Source: Haematococcus lacustris (taxonomy: Eukaryota > Chlorophyta > Chlorophyceae > Chlamydomonadales > Haematococcaceae). From it: DNA of 64,000 bases. The DNA lies in contig JASKMD010000028.1 of assembly GCA_030144725.1 (NCBI GenBank), positions 4,573,919-4,637,918 on the forward strand. Reading direction: 5' to 3'. A program made the position numbers and the translations under genes. Below the pieces are notes generated by a model, which saw nothing but the letters and a program-made list of their open reading frames with translations, searched no databases and was not told where the DNA came from. Each line of letters opens with the position of its first letter. Positions within the stretch are counted from its first letter, which is position 1. Shown here piece by piece: positions 1-10,859 of this stretch.

Positions 1-46
1 TATCGCCCGGCTGGTCCGTCTGCACCCGGAGAGGGGTCTACCAGAG

Positions 47-460
47 TTGCTCCATGGAGTGGGTGATCCCAAGCCAGAGCATGTGCCTAAGGATGTGCCT
101 GAGCCTGAGCCAGAACGCCAGCAACAGGATGGCGCAGGAAGAACCGCAGACCAAACAGTGGACATGCCCATCGAGGGTGCCTGCGGTGTCCAGTTTGGTG
201 AGCCAGACGCTGCACAGGGCGGTCGCCGCCGTTCATCACGGCTGGCCTCCCAACAGGCTGCTCCCGTCCCTCGCCCTGCCGCCCCCACTCAAGCAGCCCC
301 AGCTCCAAAGCGCAAGAAGCCTGTGTCCGATGTGAACCCTGATCAGTGGTACGGCATTGATGGCGAGCTGCTGCACACCATGTTGGTCTGCGCCTTCCCA
401 GATGGCGAGGGCGTGGGTGACATGTACTTTGTGCCCTACAACAGCCTCAGCAAGGCATGA
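47..460 (+). CDS. Hypothetical protein, C-terminal part (5' end outside window)
   Basis: Open frame that enters from the left edge or starts near position 47 and stops at 458-460. The visible protein is acidic and proline/glutamine-rich, then has a basic stretch (RRSSRLASQQ, later KRKKP) that could be a nuclear localisation signal. It ends in a short, more ordered tail containing DQWYGIDGELL and MYFVPYNSLSKA. I do not recognise a family. The ordered tail with hydrophobic spacing looks like a genuine C-terminus rather than a random frame. It lies upstream of the minisatellite that precedes the recombinase gene, so it may be a second ORF of the same mobile segment or the end of an unrelated gene. 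Positions 461-670 after it hold no gene that I can see. Confidence 0.4.
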   Translation: MLHGVGDPKPEHVPKDVPEPEPERQQQDGAGRTADQTVDMPIEGACGVQFGEPDAAQGGRRRSSRLASQQAAPVPRPAAPTQAAPAPKRKKPVSDVNPDQWYGIDGELLHTMLVCAFPDGEGVGDMYFVPYNSLSKA

Positions 461-670
461 TGAGGGTCTTGACAGTATGATTCATAGCTTATGGTGTGAC
501 CCCACATGCACATACCCAGGCATGCACATATAAAATGGCGCAAATGAAGCACGCGCAGAGTCGAGGTGTCAACCCATGAACGATGGTGTCCTTGATGTTA
601 AAGTAATGAACACAATAGATATCAAAAGATTACGAAAATGTTGAATTTGTAACAAACCATGAACCAGGTC

Positions 671-1238
671 TACAGAGCAGTATCACAAGACTACAGAGCA
701 GTATCACATGACTACAGAGCAGTATCACATTATTATAAAGCAGTATCACATTATTACTGAGCAGTCTCACATGGCTACAGAGCAGTATCACATGTATACA
801 GAGCAGTATCACATGACTACAGAGCAGTATAATATGACTACAGAACAGTATCACATGGCTACAGAGCAGTATAATATGACTACAGAGCAGTATCCTCATG
901 ACTACAGAGCAGTATCACATGACTACAGAGCAGTATCATCATGACTACAGAGCAGTATCACATGACTACAGAGCAGTATTCTCATGACTACAGAGCAGTA
1001 TCACATGACTACAGAGCAGTATCCTTATGATTACAGAGCAGTATCACATGACTACAGAGCAGTATCGTCATGACTACAGAGCAGTATCACAAGACTACAG
1101 AGCAGTATCGCACAACTACAGAGCAGTATCCACATGCCTACTGAGCAGTATCCACGTGACTACAGTGCAGTATCTAAACAGCTACTGAGCAGTATCCACA
1201 TGACTACAGAGCAATATCACATAACCACAGAGCAGTAT
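671..1238 (+). repeat. Minisatellite A, left array (TACAGAGCAGTATC core)
   Basis: Around 28 head-to-tail units of about 20 bp with the core TACAGAGCAGTATC and a variable 5-8 bp linker such as ACATGAC. The core is an imperfect inverted repeat (TAC-G--C-GTA). The same array in the same orientation recurs at 4782-5142, so the two arrays bracket the recombinase gene at 1847-4594. Short frames across it are by-products of the repeat. Confidence 0.95.
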
Positions 1239-1246
1239 GTAATGGA

Positions 1247-1396
1247 TAATCGGCGGGCCGAGTACATTATGCGAAAATAATGGACGAGTCCGAGGCGAGG
1301 CGGCCATATACACCGAGGCGCAGCCGAGGTGTATATGGCCGCGGAGACGAGGACGAGTCCATTAGATTCGCGTAATGTGCGAGGTAGAGGCGATTA
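1247..1396. mobile_element. MITE-like foldback element, about 150 bp
   Basis: The ends are imperfect inverted repeats of about 45 bp: left TAATCGGCGGGCCGAG onward and right, read in reverse complement, TAATCGCCTCTACCTCG onward; both contain ATGGACGAGTCC. The centre is a GC-rich hairpin in which GGCCATATACACC pairs with GGTGTATATGGCC. A second copy of the right end occurs at 15912-15932 and 21339-21366, split by the LINE. No coding capacity. Confidence 0.7.
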
Positions 1397-1421
1397 TCTG
1401 GTATATCTGAAGTGCTCGCGG

Positions 1422-1530
1422 CAATTATACAAAAGGGCACCCCGCGGCCCGGCAAATATACAAAAGTGCTCCCCGCGGCGCGGCAATTATACAAAAGCGC
1501 ACCCCGCGGCCCGTCAATTATACAAAAGCG
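1422..1530 (+). repeat. Four 31-bp direct repeats (AATTATACAAAAG + CCCCGCGGCCCG)
   Basis: Three full units and one partial unit in which an AT-rich half (AATTATACAAAAG) alternates with a GC-rich half (CCCCGCGGC). They lie between the hairpin and the recombinase gene, within its upstream region. 1531-1846 holds nothing else recognisable. A promoter or binding-site role is only a guess. Confidence 0.7.
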
Positions 1531-1846
1531 AAGCTTCCTAGTGAACTGTATTGATAGCATGCGGCGTTTGGCAGTTGCACCCCAACGATTCTGTCCGACT
1601 CGCAGCTCGCAACCCGAAGCTCTCATGCCAGGCTGGCAATATAGACATATACCCTTATCCGCCCATTCCTCGCTCTCCAGCTACCCAGTCGCATCTTAAC
1701 TATTGCGGGGGCCGATCTCTTTCCCGTCTAGAGCTGGTCGGCTTGCAAGTCGCGGCTTGCAGGTTGCACGTGCAAGCCATAATGTGTGACATAGGTCAAA
1801 GGTTAGCTCCCCGTGTCTCGCTGGCACTCCATTCCCCAGCGCAGTC

Positions 1847-4594
1847 ATGCAGTCTAGTACCATCACCGCAACATCAGGCCGCAGGTCCGGTGGATCCGTT
1901 GTGAGCTCAGGGCCGTCGAACAATACCACACCAGCCATCTTCACGCTGTTGGGGCGAAGCCTTCACAAACCCGCCGTTACGACAGCAGCAACAACGATGT
2001 TGCCAATGCCGCCGCGCCGCTCTGGGCGTGTAACTGGTCAAGATGGTCAACGACAGATGGCGCCCGCAGCACAAGCCCCAGCCACTGATGCAGCCGCTGA
2101 TGCCGCAGCTCCTACTGTGGTGCTGGTGCCCGCCCCAACAGGAGTGCCAGCCCCAGCCCCTGCCACAGCGCCAGCCCCCGACGACGACGACGACGACGTC
2201 GACGATGCTTTACTGGCGCAGTTGTATGATGACCCATCAACAGCTGCTTTGAAGCAACGCGGGGGCATGTCGGAGGCCACCAAGTTAGCAACGGAGTCGG
2301 CTTTGAGCTCAACCTACGCATTTTGGCAAGCTACCCTGAGAGATGGAAAGTTTCCGGTCTCCGGGGACGTCCCAACATCAGTCCAGGCAAGAGAAAGCAT
2401 GTAGAGCAATAGTTGCACATGTAGATATCTTCAAACCTATGCATTACTGACATCAACTTCGTCTCTGCCGTTTGCAGCTAGCAGTGATGAAGAAGTTTCT
2501 TGGTGACGCCATCCTGGAAGCACCAGCTGACAGGGCAAAACACTTTCATGATGCCTACTACAAGACCCCCAAGCTATTGTGTGCAGTCATGTCCATCTTT
2601 GTGCCAAGTAGGTGATGCTACATCATACATGTTTACTGCCCATGTTCGTTGCACCCAGCCCATCCTTGTTTTTGCACCTTCTGCATGTCACAAACATGAC
2701 TTGTTAAAAATGCAGATGCTCGCAACGTCAAGAGCAAGGGCAAGTTCAATGCCCGGTCGATATCTTTGCGCATCACCAACCTGCAGCGTGCCATCATTTT
2801 CGAGCATAGCAGGCTGAACCGCTTCACCAACATTCCGGAGGCGGAGAGGCCTAACCTGTTGGCCAAGACTGGTGTGTGGAAGGAGCTACGAGATTTGGTG
2901 GATGGGCATGACAAGGCTGCCTACGCTGCAGGAGAGGTGGGTGGTGCAACATGCTTGCTAGTTGCTGGTAGGCGTGCTATCATCTAGGCTATTGCTATAC
3001 TTGACCCATGACAATGCAATGCCAGCTCCACTCATCAAAACTTTGATATGTTATTGTGTAGGTCCAGCACACTACCAAGCGTGCCAAGCTCATCACCGCT
3101 GAGGATTGGGAGCGTGCAAAGCCTCACATGGACCCCCGCAACGCCAAGGGCTTGGTGACGCGTGTGCTGGTTTTGCTGGGCTACCTTCTCCTTATGCGTG
3201 GAGGAGACCTCCAAGGTCTCCTTGTCAGCCATGTCGAGTTCCAGCAAGATTCCAAGACTAAGCGCACTGTGATCAAGATCAGTGAGCTCGCTTGCAAGAA
3301 CAACCAAGGTGGCATTGCGGACGCCAAGCGGGATCCTATCGCCAAGATTCTTCACCCAGCCCATCCCTCACTCCTCACTGGAGACACCTTTGGTGATGCT
3401 GAGGTGTGCCCTGTGGCAGCGGTGCGTCTTCTATTGTCCAAGCTGCCACAGGGGTGGACAGGCCATCTCTTTCTCCAGCCCGCTCGCCGTGTAGGCGACC
3501 CTGGGCCATCGGACTGGTACACCCGTCAGAACCTTGGCATCCACTCCATTGCGGATTACATCAAGGAGGCAACTGGCAGCACCTCGCATGCGCTTAAGCG
3601 CACCAGCACCACGGAGTTGGTGAAGGCAGGCAAGGCACCCACGCTGATTCAAAAGATGGGTGCATGGAAGCAGCTTGACAGCATCATCAGCTATGCTGAG
3701 CATGACAGCCTAGATACAGCTGATGCAGCAATGGGTCTGCAAGCTGCCATGGGTGCAGCTACAGTGGCAGCAGTTGCTCCGACGCATGTTGCAAGCAGCG
3801 TTGCCTGTGACCCTGAGCCTTTCACCCCTGCGAATGTGCCCCGCTCCGTCCCCGCGGCTCAGGGAAACTCACCCCCACTCCTTACTACCCTTGCAATTGG
3901 CGCAGCAGCTCCCCCCTCCCGTGCTGACGTGGCCCCGCATACCACCCCAGTCCCAGCTGCCTACCCCTCTGCACCCAATGAGCCCTTATACCACCCGTCT
4001 GTGGGCTACTACACGCCGGTTGCTTGCCCAACTAGTGGCGTCTCCATCCCTGCCACTCCCATGGCGCCCTTCTCTCGCCATGCAACCTGCAACCCTACCC
4101 AACCTGCAACCCTACCCTACCCCCACCCCCACATGGCCAACGCGGTGCCCTACCCCCACCCCTACATGGCCAGCGCGGCGCCCTACCCTCACATGGCCAG
4201 CGCAGCGCCCTACCCTCACATGGCCAGCGCGGCGCCCTACCCTCACACAGCCAGCGCGGCGCCCTACCCCCACCCCCACATGGCCAGTGTGGCGCCCTAC
4301 CCTCACATGGCCCGCGCGGCGCCCTACCCTCACATGGCCAGCGCGGCGCCCTACCCTCACACAGCCAGCGCGGCGCCCTACCCCCACCCCCACATGGCCA
4401 GCGCGGCGCCCTACCCTCACATGGCCAGCGCGGCGCCCTACCCTCACATGGCCAGCGTGGCGCCCTACCCTCATATGGCCAGCGCGGCGCCCTATCCCCA
4501 CCCCCACATGGCCAGCACATCACTCTGTGCACCATCCCCTTATTTGCACCCTCCAGCCCCTGGGTACACAGTATCAACTTTCTACTATGCATGA
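1847..4594 (+). CDS. Crypton-like tyrosine recombinase, four exons
   Basis: Exons proposed at 1847-2386, 2478-2607, 2716-2936 and 3062-4594; phases 0, 1 and 0 join into one 807-residue frame. Intron 1 would use a GC donor, introns 2 and 3 GT donors, all AG acceptors. Residues 1-180 are low-complexity (Ala/Pro, Asp run). Residues 180-320 look like the core-binding domain. The catalytic part carries Arg343 in MRGGDL, a candidate Lys376 in CKNNQGG, His473 in SHALKRTS (His-x-x-Lys, then Arg), Trp499 in GAWKQ and nucleophile Tyr508 in ISYAEH. This is the Arg-Lys-His-[Arg/Lys]-[His/Trp]-Tyr pattern of tyrosine recombinases. Residues 518-807 are a Pro/Ala/Tyr-rich tail. There is no reverse transcriptase nearby, arguing against a DIRS element. 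The gene sits between two copies of minisatellite A. Family is firm, subfamily is inference. It appears intact. Confidence 0.8.
4110..4515 (+). repeat. In-frame 27-bp coding minisatellite
   Basis: About fourteen tandem units (CCCTACCCTCACATGGCCAG core, some with a 6-bp insert) inside the last exon of the recombinase gene. They encode MASAAPYPH repeats. Because the units are multiples of three the frame stays open on the plus strand and, as an artefact, on the minus strand as well. Confidence 0.9.
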
Positions 4595-4781
4595 GTTGCT
4601 GTGAAATAATGAGGTCGTTGTATTGAGGGATCCGATATGCTGCTTATTGTGATAGCAAATGAGGGCGACTATACAAACCTGGCTATGTATGTAAGATTGA
4701 CCCGATGAGGACCCAATATCAACCCGGATTATGAAGAATTATTTGATCCTGTATTTTGCTTACACTTCAGATATTACATAT

Positions 4782-5142
4782 CTACAGAGCAGTATCCACT
4801 GCCTACAGAGCAGTATCTACATGCCTACAGAGCAGTATCCACATGACTACAGAGCTTTGTCACATAACTACAGAGCAGTATCCACTGCCTAAAGAGCAGT
4901 ATCTACATACCTACTGCGCAAAAACAATATGACTACAGAGCAGTATCTCATGACTACAGAGCAGTATTACATGACTACAGAGCAGTATGGACATGCTTAT
5001 TGCGCAGTATCCTCATGACTACAGAGCAGTATCCACATAATTACAGAGCAGTATCAACACGCCTACCGAGCAGTATCCTTTTGGATACTGCGCAGGTTAC
5101 ACTAGCTACTGAGCAGTCAACCATGGATACTGCGCAGGCGAC
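4782..5142 (+). repeat. Minisatellite A, right array
   Basis: About fifteen degenerate units with core TACAGAGCAGTATC, same orientation as 671-1238. The last units change to GGATACTGCGCAGG. The gap 4595-4781 between the recombinase stop codon and this array has no gene. Confidence 0.9.
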
Positions 5143-5162
5143 GCTGCTAATTTGTGTGAGTG
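5143..5162 (-). mobile_element. CACT-type terminus of the segment to the left
   Basis: Read outward-in on the minus strand this end is CACTCACACAAATTAGCAGC. It begins with the same CACTCAC as the two ends of the element at 10371-14115 and with the CACTC of three MITEs in the window. It abuts the last base shared by the gypsy-1 LTRs. The matching left end is not found in 1-660 and is presumably outside the window. Confidence 0.55.
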
Positions 5163-5327
5163 TTTCCCACAGCAAGACACGGCCAGGGTTTAGAACGTTT
5201 CCCCCGAGGAGTCGAACCTCTGAAGCAGGTGTGCACGAAGGCCCACCTGCCCCTTTCGCCCACCATGTCACACTGCAGTACAGAAGTACCGTGAGACGAG
5301 CTAGGCTTCGAGGAGCCGTTCGCTACA
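5163..5327 (-). repeat. Gypsy-1 3' LTR (165 bp)
   Basis: Matches 15747-15911 over 165 bp with about four mismatches. On the minus strand it starts TGTAGCGAACGG directly after a purine tract and ends TGTGGGAAA. It contains GGTTCGACTCC, an exact match to the RNA polymerase III B-box consensus, in a small hairpin. Confidence 0.9.
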
Positions 5328-5343
5328 TTCCTCCCCCTCCAAA
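5328..5343 (-). other. Gypsy-1 polypurine tract
   Basis: On the minus strand TTTGGAGGGGGAGGAA stands immediately before the 3' LTR start, the usual place for the plus-strand primer of LTR retrotransposons. Confidence 0.8.
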
Positions 5344-5400
5344 GAGGAAACGTTCCGCCCCCGTGAGAACACGAGGACTCGCAACACTATATCAGTGATG

Positions 5401-6748
5401 CTAGGACAAACCATGCACTGCATTATAAGCAGTCAACACCTCTTGGCAGTGGGGCTGGCGGTGCGGCACCTCCACGCGGTGGCCCTTGTAACAATCCGCG
5501 TTGACTTCGGTCGCACGGATTGGCTAAGCTACCTCACCACCGCACCCAGCGGTATATAAATTGGGATGCAACGGGAAAGCCTTCCCAGGCTTGAACGGGC
5601 ACCGCTTTGTCCAGCGGAATACAAATGAGGTCCGGGTGCCGCACACGACCGCTGCGGGTCACCGAGCTGTTGTGGAGTTGCTGGCGTCGTCAAGGAGGGA
5701 GCAGAGCTACCTCAACGCGGGACGTTGGCTGACAGCTGAAGTTTGGACTTTTGGAGCCTGAACTTCAGCTTTTAGTGCGACATCTGGCGGACAAGGCTGG
5801 AATTGCTCTCGTCAACGAGGAGAAGAGATAAGGCTAGCTGCCGAGTGCACTAGTCTTTGCTCCTCTCATGCCTCTTTGTTTGCCTTGGGTGCTACCTGTG
5901 GTCTGTGGCTACAGCTAGGGCAGCTTGGTGGGGACATGTCCAGCCTGTGTCCAACGTTTGGAGGTGGGAGCAGGCCGCACCACAGGCGGAAGCTCCTCCC
6001 TTAATGCACGCCGGTTTGTACCGGAGTAGTTTTCTTTCTTCTTTCTTTCTTCCTCTTGGCAGTTCACAAGGTTATTCCTTGGCTCCCATGTGTTGTAAGA
6101 GTCATCATAACCTTGCCACTTGACCAAGTAGCCACGTGCTCTACCAGCACGGACACCACGATGGGCGAGCAACTTCTCAACCTCATACAGAGGCGCCTCA
6201 TCCAACCAATCCACAGGAGGAGGCAAATGAGGATGCTCACTTGTGTAGGGTCTCAGCAGAGCGACATGGAACACAGGGTGCATGCGTGCCATGGCAGGAG
6301 GCAGGTCTTGGCGCACAGCAACAGGACCTACATGCTCCAGCACCTTGAAGGGCCCAATGAACCTAGGCAACAACTTCTTAGCCTTACCTGGCTTCAGCCT
6401 GAGGTTCTTGGTGCTCAGCAGCACTAGCTGGCCAGGGCTGAACTCCACATCCCTGCGTCCCTTGTTGGCCAGATAGGCCTGACGCTGCTAGGCTTGCTCC
6501 ATGAAATGGCGGGCCTGCTTGACATTACTCTGCCACCATTCAGACAGCTTCCTGGCAGAGGGACAGTACACCTCACCTGGCAGTTCCAGTAGTGCCGGCG
6601 TCAAAGGTGACTGGCCAGTGTTGACCAGGAAGGGCGTGGACTGGATGGATTCCTGCCAGCTGTTGTTCACAGCGAACTCACCTAGTGACAGGAAGAAGGG
6701 CCAGTCAGACTGGGCAGGAGAGATGTAATGACGAAGCATTTCCTCCAG
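5401..6748 (-). pseudogene. Gypsy-1 pol 3' part: integrase C-terminus and chromodomain
   Basis: Continuation of the integrase after the MITE at 6749. The fragment starts with the LEEMLRHYIS motif that follows the catalytic Glu, has a TAG near 6490, then the GPY/F-type module (LLPRFIGPFKVLEHVGPVAV) and HPVFHVALLRPY. A chromodomain follows (YEVEKLLAHRG, GYLVKWQGYDDSYNTWEPR), which in chromoviruses directs integration to marked chromatin. The SINE at 5451-6051 splits the last codons. Activity is lost through the stop codon and insertions, although both insertions are recent. Confidence 0.9.
5451..6051 (+). mobile_element. SINE-like retroposon, copy 1, with 12-bp TSD
   Basis: The 601-bp insert is flanked by perfect 12-bp duplications CCTCTTGGCAGT at 5439-5450 and 6052-6063. 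It begins GGGGCTGGCGGTG and ends in a TTTC/TTTCTTC-rich tail, as expected for target-primed reverse transcription. It contains GGTATATAAATTGGG and a small hairpin (CAATCCG with CGGATTG) but no transposase or RT. Copy 2 lies at 33928-45692, split by gypsy-2, and differs by roughly 15 bases. The insert interrupts the last codons of the gypsy-1 chromodomain region; skipping it gives a short in-frame tail ending at TAG 5401-5403. No exact tRNA-type A or B box was found, so SINE is a structural label. Confidence 0.85.
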
Positions 6749-7096
6749 CACTCCTACAAATTAATCCCTGCGTCCGTCCCTGCGTGTTGACCGACCTTGT
6801 CCGATCGGGCTGAAATTTTGATAGATGGTAGTTTGCAGAAAATAAAACATATATTCTCAGATTAAATATTTTAAAAAAATCAAAGGCGGCTTCGCTGTGA
6901 CCCTGTGGCTAGAGTGCAGGGATGAGTGCAGGGATAGGTTGCGGGCCACAGCGCAACAGCTGCTGATTTTTTCAAAACATTTAATCTGAGAATATATGTT
7001 TTATTTTCTGCAAACTACCATCTATTAAAATTTCAGCCCGATCGGACAAGGTTGGAAACACGCAGGGACGGACGCAGGGATTAATTTGTAGGAGTG
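6749..7096. mobile_element. CACT-ended MITE, copy 1
   Basis: 348 bp, ends CACTCCTACAAATTAATCCC in inverted orientation, and folded back over nearly its full length (the two arms repeat TTTTATTTTCTGCAAACTAC and CCCGATCGGACAAGG). A 2-bp TSD, AG, lies at 6747-6748 and 7097-7098. Removing the element and one AG restores the gypsy-1 integrase frame through ERYNRTLEEMLR, which fixes the insertion point. Related copies are at 43929-44273 and 50458-50790. CACT termini and 2-3 bp TSDs fit the CACTA/EnSpm superfamily. Confidence 0.88.
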
Positions 7097-7098
7097 AG

Positions 7099-10050
7099 GG
7101 TACGATTATACCTCTCCGTTTGACCATCAGACTCAGGATGGTAAGCACTAGATTTACATTCTTTTACACCAAGAATGGCCATAACTGACGCCCAGAAATG
7201 ATTAGTAAAGTGAGAGCCCCTATCAGAGATATTTTCTCTGGGCACTCCATGGTGTTTAAACACGTTATCAATAAACAAGCGGGCAAAGCCCTCAGCATTC
7301 ATGGACTCACGGCATGGCACAAAGTGTACCATTTTAGATAGCCTATCCACAAAGACAGCAATGGCATCAAAACCATGATCACCGGGTGGTAGTTTAGTGA
7401 TTAAATCCATAGACATGAACTCCCATCTGTCATAAGGTATGGCCAGTGGTGTGAGTAACCCGCCAGGTCTGGTATTCACAGACTTGTTACGCTGGCATGC
7501 GTCACAGTTACTCACATAGTGCCGCACTTCAGATCTCATGCGTGGCCACCAGAATATCCTGGAGATACGCTCCAGCGTCTTGGTGATACCCACATGACCT
7601 GCAAACTGTGCATCATGCATCTCCACCAATATCCTGGCATTGAGATCTGGGCAATGGGGAACCACTATCTGATTCTTGCCCTTGGTGCGATACAGGCCAT
7701 GCTTGTCCAGATCATACTGATCCACCGTGCTGGCAAAGGCCTCATCTGCTGCATATGCTGCCAGGAGCTGCTCTGTCATACTGACAGCGTGCAAAGGGTG
7801 CACAAGCAAAGGGGGTGGGAGTAAGGGTTGCTCCAAAAACAGCTGAGGCTGTGGCTGCTGCTGCGGTTGCTGAATGGCAGGCTGAGCAGGCTGCACCACA
7901 CCAGCTTCCTCCCCCTCCAAAAGGCGTTTCCTGCTCCCGGTCATTACCATGACAGGATTGCTGACAGGAGCGTCAGGTATGCGTGACAGAGGGTCAGCAG
8001 GGTTAGTATCACCAGGTAAATACTCAATGGTAAAATCATACCGGGAGAGAAACTCCAACCACCTAGTCTGGCGTCTTGACAAGACCTTCTGCGTTTTTAA
8101 AGCTACCAAAGGTTTGTGGTCCGTATACAACGTGAAGGGAACACCCTCCAGGTAGCAACGCCATTCTTTACATGCAGTAATGATTGCAAGTAATTCTTGT
8201 TCACCAGTGGTATAGTTCTTTTCAGCTGGAATCAGCTTTTTGCTTAAATAAGCCAGAGGGTACCCAACCTGCATGAGTACTGCTCCTACGCCTTGCAAAG
8301 AGGCGTCACAGTAAACCTGAAATGGTTTAGTGATATCTGGGATTCTGAGTAAAGGTACTCTAGAAATAGCATGCTTAAGAGCATCAAAAGCCTTTAATTT
8401 ATCATCAGGCCATTTGTGCCAATTGAAATCAGTACCTGCTTTTCCAGTCAGGTCAGTAAGAGGTGCTGAAATAGCACTGAAGTTGTGTACAAACTTGCGC
8501 ACAAAATTGGCAGCACCCAGGAATTGCTGCATGGCAGTTAGGCTGCGTGGCACAGGCCAGGAAGTGATGGACTTCACTTTATCAGGATCAACAGCTATGC
8601 CCTGGTCACTGACAACGTGGCCCAGGAATTTGAGTGCAGTTTTAAGGAACTCACACTTTGATAGCTTAGCTTTAAACTGATGCTTACGTAACAACTCAAG
8701 GACCCTCTTGAAATGTGTGAAGTGTTGTGGCACATTTTTAGACATGATGAGGATATCATCTATGTACACAAGGGCACAGTCATTAATGACATCAGCAAAA
8801 GCATTGTTCATTACACGTTGAAACGTGGCTGGTGCATTGGTTAGCCCAAAGCAAAGGACCTTAAACTGATAAAGGCCACTGGGTGTCCTGAAGGCTGTCT
8901 TAGGGACATCCTCATCAAGTATTCTGATCTGGTGATAACCAGCTTGCAGGTCAAGTGATGAAAACACTGTACACCCAGCCAACCTGTCAAACAGGTCATC
9001 CACTCGAGGTAGTGGGTATTGATCCCTAAGTGTGATCTTGTTCAGCTGACGATAGTCTACACACATTCTTAACTCACCTGACTTCTTTTTGACGAAGAGG
9101 ACAGGGGCAGCGTAGGGAGAGGAGGAGGGTCCAATGATGCCCTGTTCCAGGAAGGCTGCAACCTGTTTCTTCATCTCCAGCAGTTCAGGCTGACTCATCT
9201 TATAGGATGGTAGGGCTGGTGGCTTACAGCCAGGCTGGAGGGGGATGGTGTGTCCTACTGGACGTTGAGGGGGTAGGGAGTTAAAGGGTGCGAAGACATC
9301 GTCGTACTCAGATATGAGTGCTGTCAGCTGAGCTGCAACTGCAGGGGGTATTGAGGTAGGGTAGTTGATTGAGGGGGCAGGAGGTGAGGTTGTTGAGTGG
9401 GAGTGAGGGTCAGGGTCATTGGACAGCAAATTAGCTGGGTCAGGGGTTGGGTGTACGGACAACACACTTGCTGGGGTAGGGTTGATGGGCTGGGACGAGA
9501 TGAGGGCAACCAGAGACTGGCCGCCTTTCCTTAACCACCTGTAAGCTACTTTTGCTGATATAGTAGCTTGTCTGTGTTTAGCCAGGAGATGGGCACAATG
9601 AGGAGCCATAATGGGCGCTGCTGGCTCACACTTGAGCACCGTTTTCACAGCTGCCAACTGTACTGTAATAGTACGTGCCAGGTAGTCTAGCAGCACACCA
9701 TTTGACTGTAACCAGTCACTGCCCATTAACACATCGAAGGCAGAGAACATCTCTGGCATCACCAGCAACTCAACCCTGCAGCTCAGGGTCTGCACATTCA
9801 ACTGTACGCTGCATGCATGCGTGCAAACCACAGGCTGTCCATTGGCCACAAGGAACTCCTTGGGCTGCTTCAGTTTATAACTGGCAAGCTGATACTGCTC
9901 AACAGCAGCACAATTAACGAAGCTGGCCGTTGCACCACTGTCAAACAGCATGGTACATGCGAAGCCATTCACTCTACCAGGAAACGAGAAGTGTAAGACA
10001 CCATCGTCTGCTGCTCGTCCCTCAGGCATAGCAACCTGATTACTGGGCAC
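7099..10050 (-). CDS. Gypsy-1 pol: protease, reverse transcriptase, RNase H, integrase
   Basis: About 980 residues, open throughout. The aspartic protease motif DSGATASF is near residue 36. The RT carries LRMCVDYRQLN and the catalytic YIDDI near residue 430. RNase H begins with YCDASLQGVGAVL near 580 and contains TDHKPL. The integrase has an H-H-C-C zinc module (GHVG to CDACQRN) and catalytic core residues in MDLITK, the later SDRGSHF, and Glu in QTERYNR at the right edge, where the MITE interrupts it. All catalytic residues I looked for are present, so until the nested insertions this was a competent polyprotein. Continues in 5401-6748. Confidence 0.95.
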
Positions 10051-10098
10051 TGGGCAACAGGCACCAACACAGTCCTGGCCAGCTGGTTGGGCAACACA

Positions 10099-10368
10099 TC
10101 AGCGGCGGCGGTCACCCTTGCTGCCCTGCTGCTTCCATCCACCCTTGCCTGGGGGGCTGCGGTCACGCTTGCCTGGGCCCCGGGGAGGACGGTCCCCAGC
10201 ACCATGACCAGAAGGAGGGCCCAGGGAGGAGGGACGGGGAAACCCAGAGACCCGGCGGGCCTCCTCAGCTGACAGATGCTTCAGGTTGCAGTAGTCCCTG
10301 AAGTGGGCAGGGTTCCAGCAGTGGTGGCAGGCATGGCCAGGAGGTGGCCTGGGAGGGACATCAGGCAC
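10099..10368 (-). pseudogene. Gypsy-1 gag, C-terminal zinc-knuckle part
   Basis: Encodes HACHHCWNPAHFRDYC, a CX2CX4HX4C-type knuckle with His in the spacer, then a Gly/Arg/Pro-rich basic tail ending SKGDRRR and a stop at 10099. It is the downstream half of the gag frame at 14118-15655, separated from it by the element at 10371-14115. Joining across the element after removal of one AG keeps the frame. The basic tail and knuckle would bind genomic RNA. Confidence 0.85.
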
Positions 10369-10519
10369 AGCACTCACGATAAACAAGGACCGGTCGCGAT
10401 TGGACCGACCATAGCTCTATGAAAACTAGAGTAGAAGGCCGTTCGAACGATACAAGTCTTACGCTAATCCGTGCATCCGTTGCGACGTAATTTGGCCGCG
10501 AATTTCTCAACCACGTATC

Positions 10520-10850
10520 TGTACAGATTCGCTAGGTAGCTATCTGTACAGATGTCTGCAAAGCTATCTGTACAGATGCTTCTTGCTATCTGTACAGATG
10601 GTCCTATGCTATCTGTACAGATGCCTTCTTAGCTATCTGTACAGATGCCCCTTTCAGCTATCTGTACAGATGCCTTTGAGTTATCTGTACAGATGCTTTG
10701 AGCTATCTGTACAGATGCCTCTTTGCTATCTGTACAGATGCTTCTTTGCTATCTGTGCAGATGCTTGCTTTGCTATCTGTACAGACGCTTGTTTTGCTAT
10801 CTGTACAGACGCTTGTTTGAGTATCTGTTCGGACGCTTGTTACATATCTC
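10520..10850. repeat. ATCTGTACAGAT array, left
   Basis: About thirteen units of 20-25 bp, each with GCTATCTGTACAGATGC or a close variant. The 12-bp core is its own reverse complement, so the array reads the same on both strands. Later units mutate to CTGTACAGACG and CTGTTCGGACG. Confidence 0.95.
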
Positions 10851-10859
10851 CTTGTCCAA

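Noticed and set aside
1247..1396. Rho-independent terminator hairpin
   Set aside because: The hairpin is part of a MITE with its own inverted ends and further partial copies; the DNA is eukaryotic.
4095..4592. Minus-strand Gly/Arg-rich frame opposite the recombinase tail
   Set aside because: Shadow of the in-frame 27-bp repeat; the plus strand belongs to a gene with catalytic motifs and consistent introns.
3128..4594. A recombinase of 488 residues starting at 3128 with no introns
   Set aside because: Upstream exons join in phase and include a shared exon start with gene 3, so 3128 is an internal Met; still possible as an alternative start.
5200..5270. A tRNA gene within the gypsy-1 LTR
   Set aside because: The B-box-like motif is good but no acceptor stem or proper anticodon arm can be paired; kept only as a finding on the LTR.
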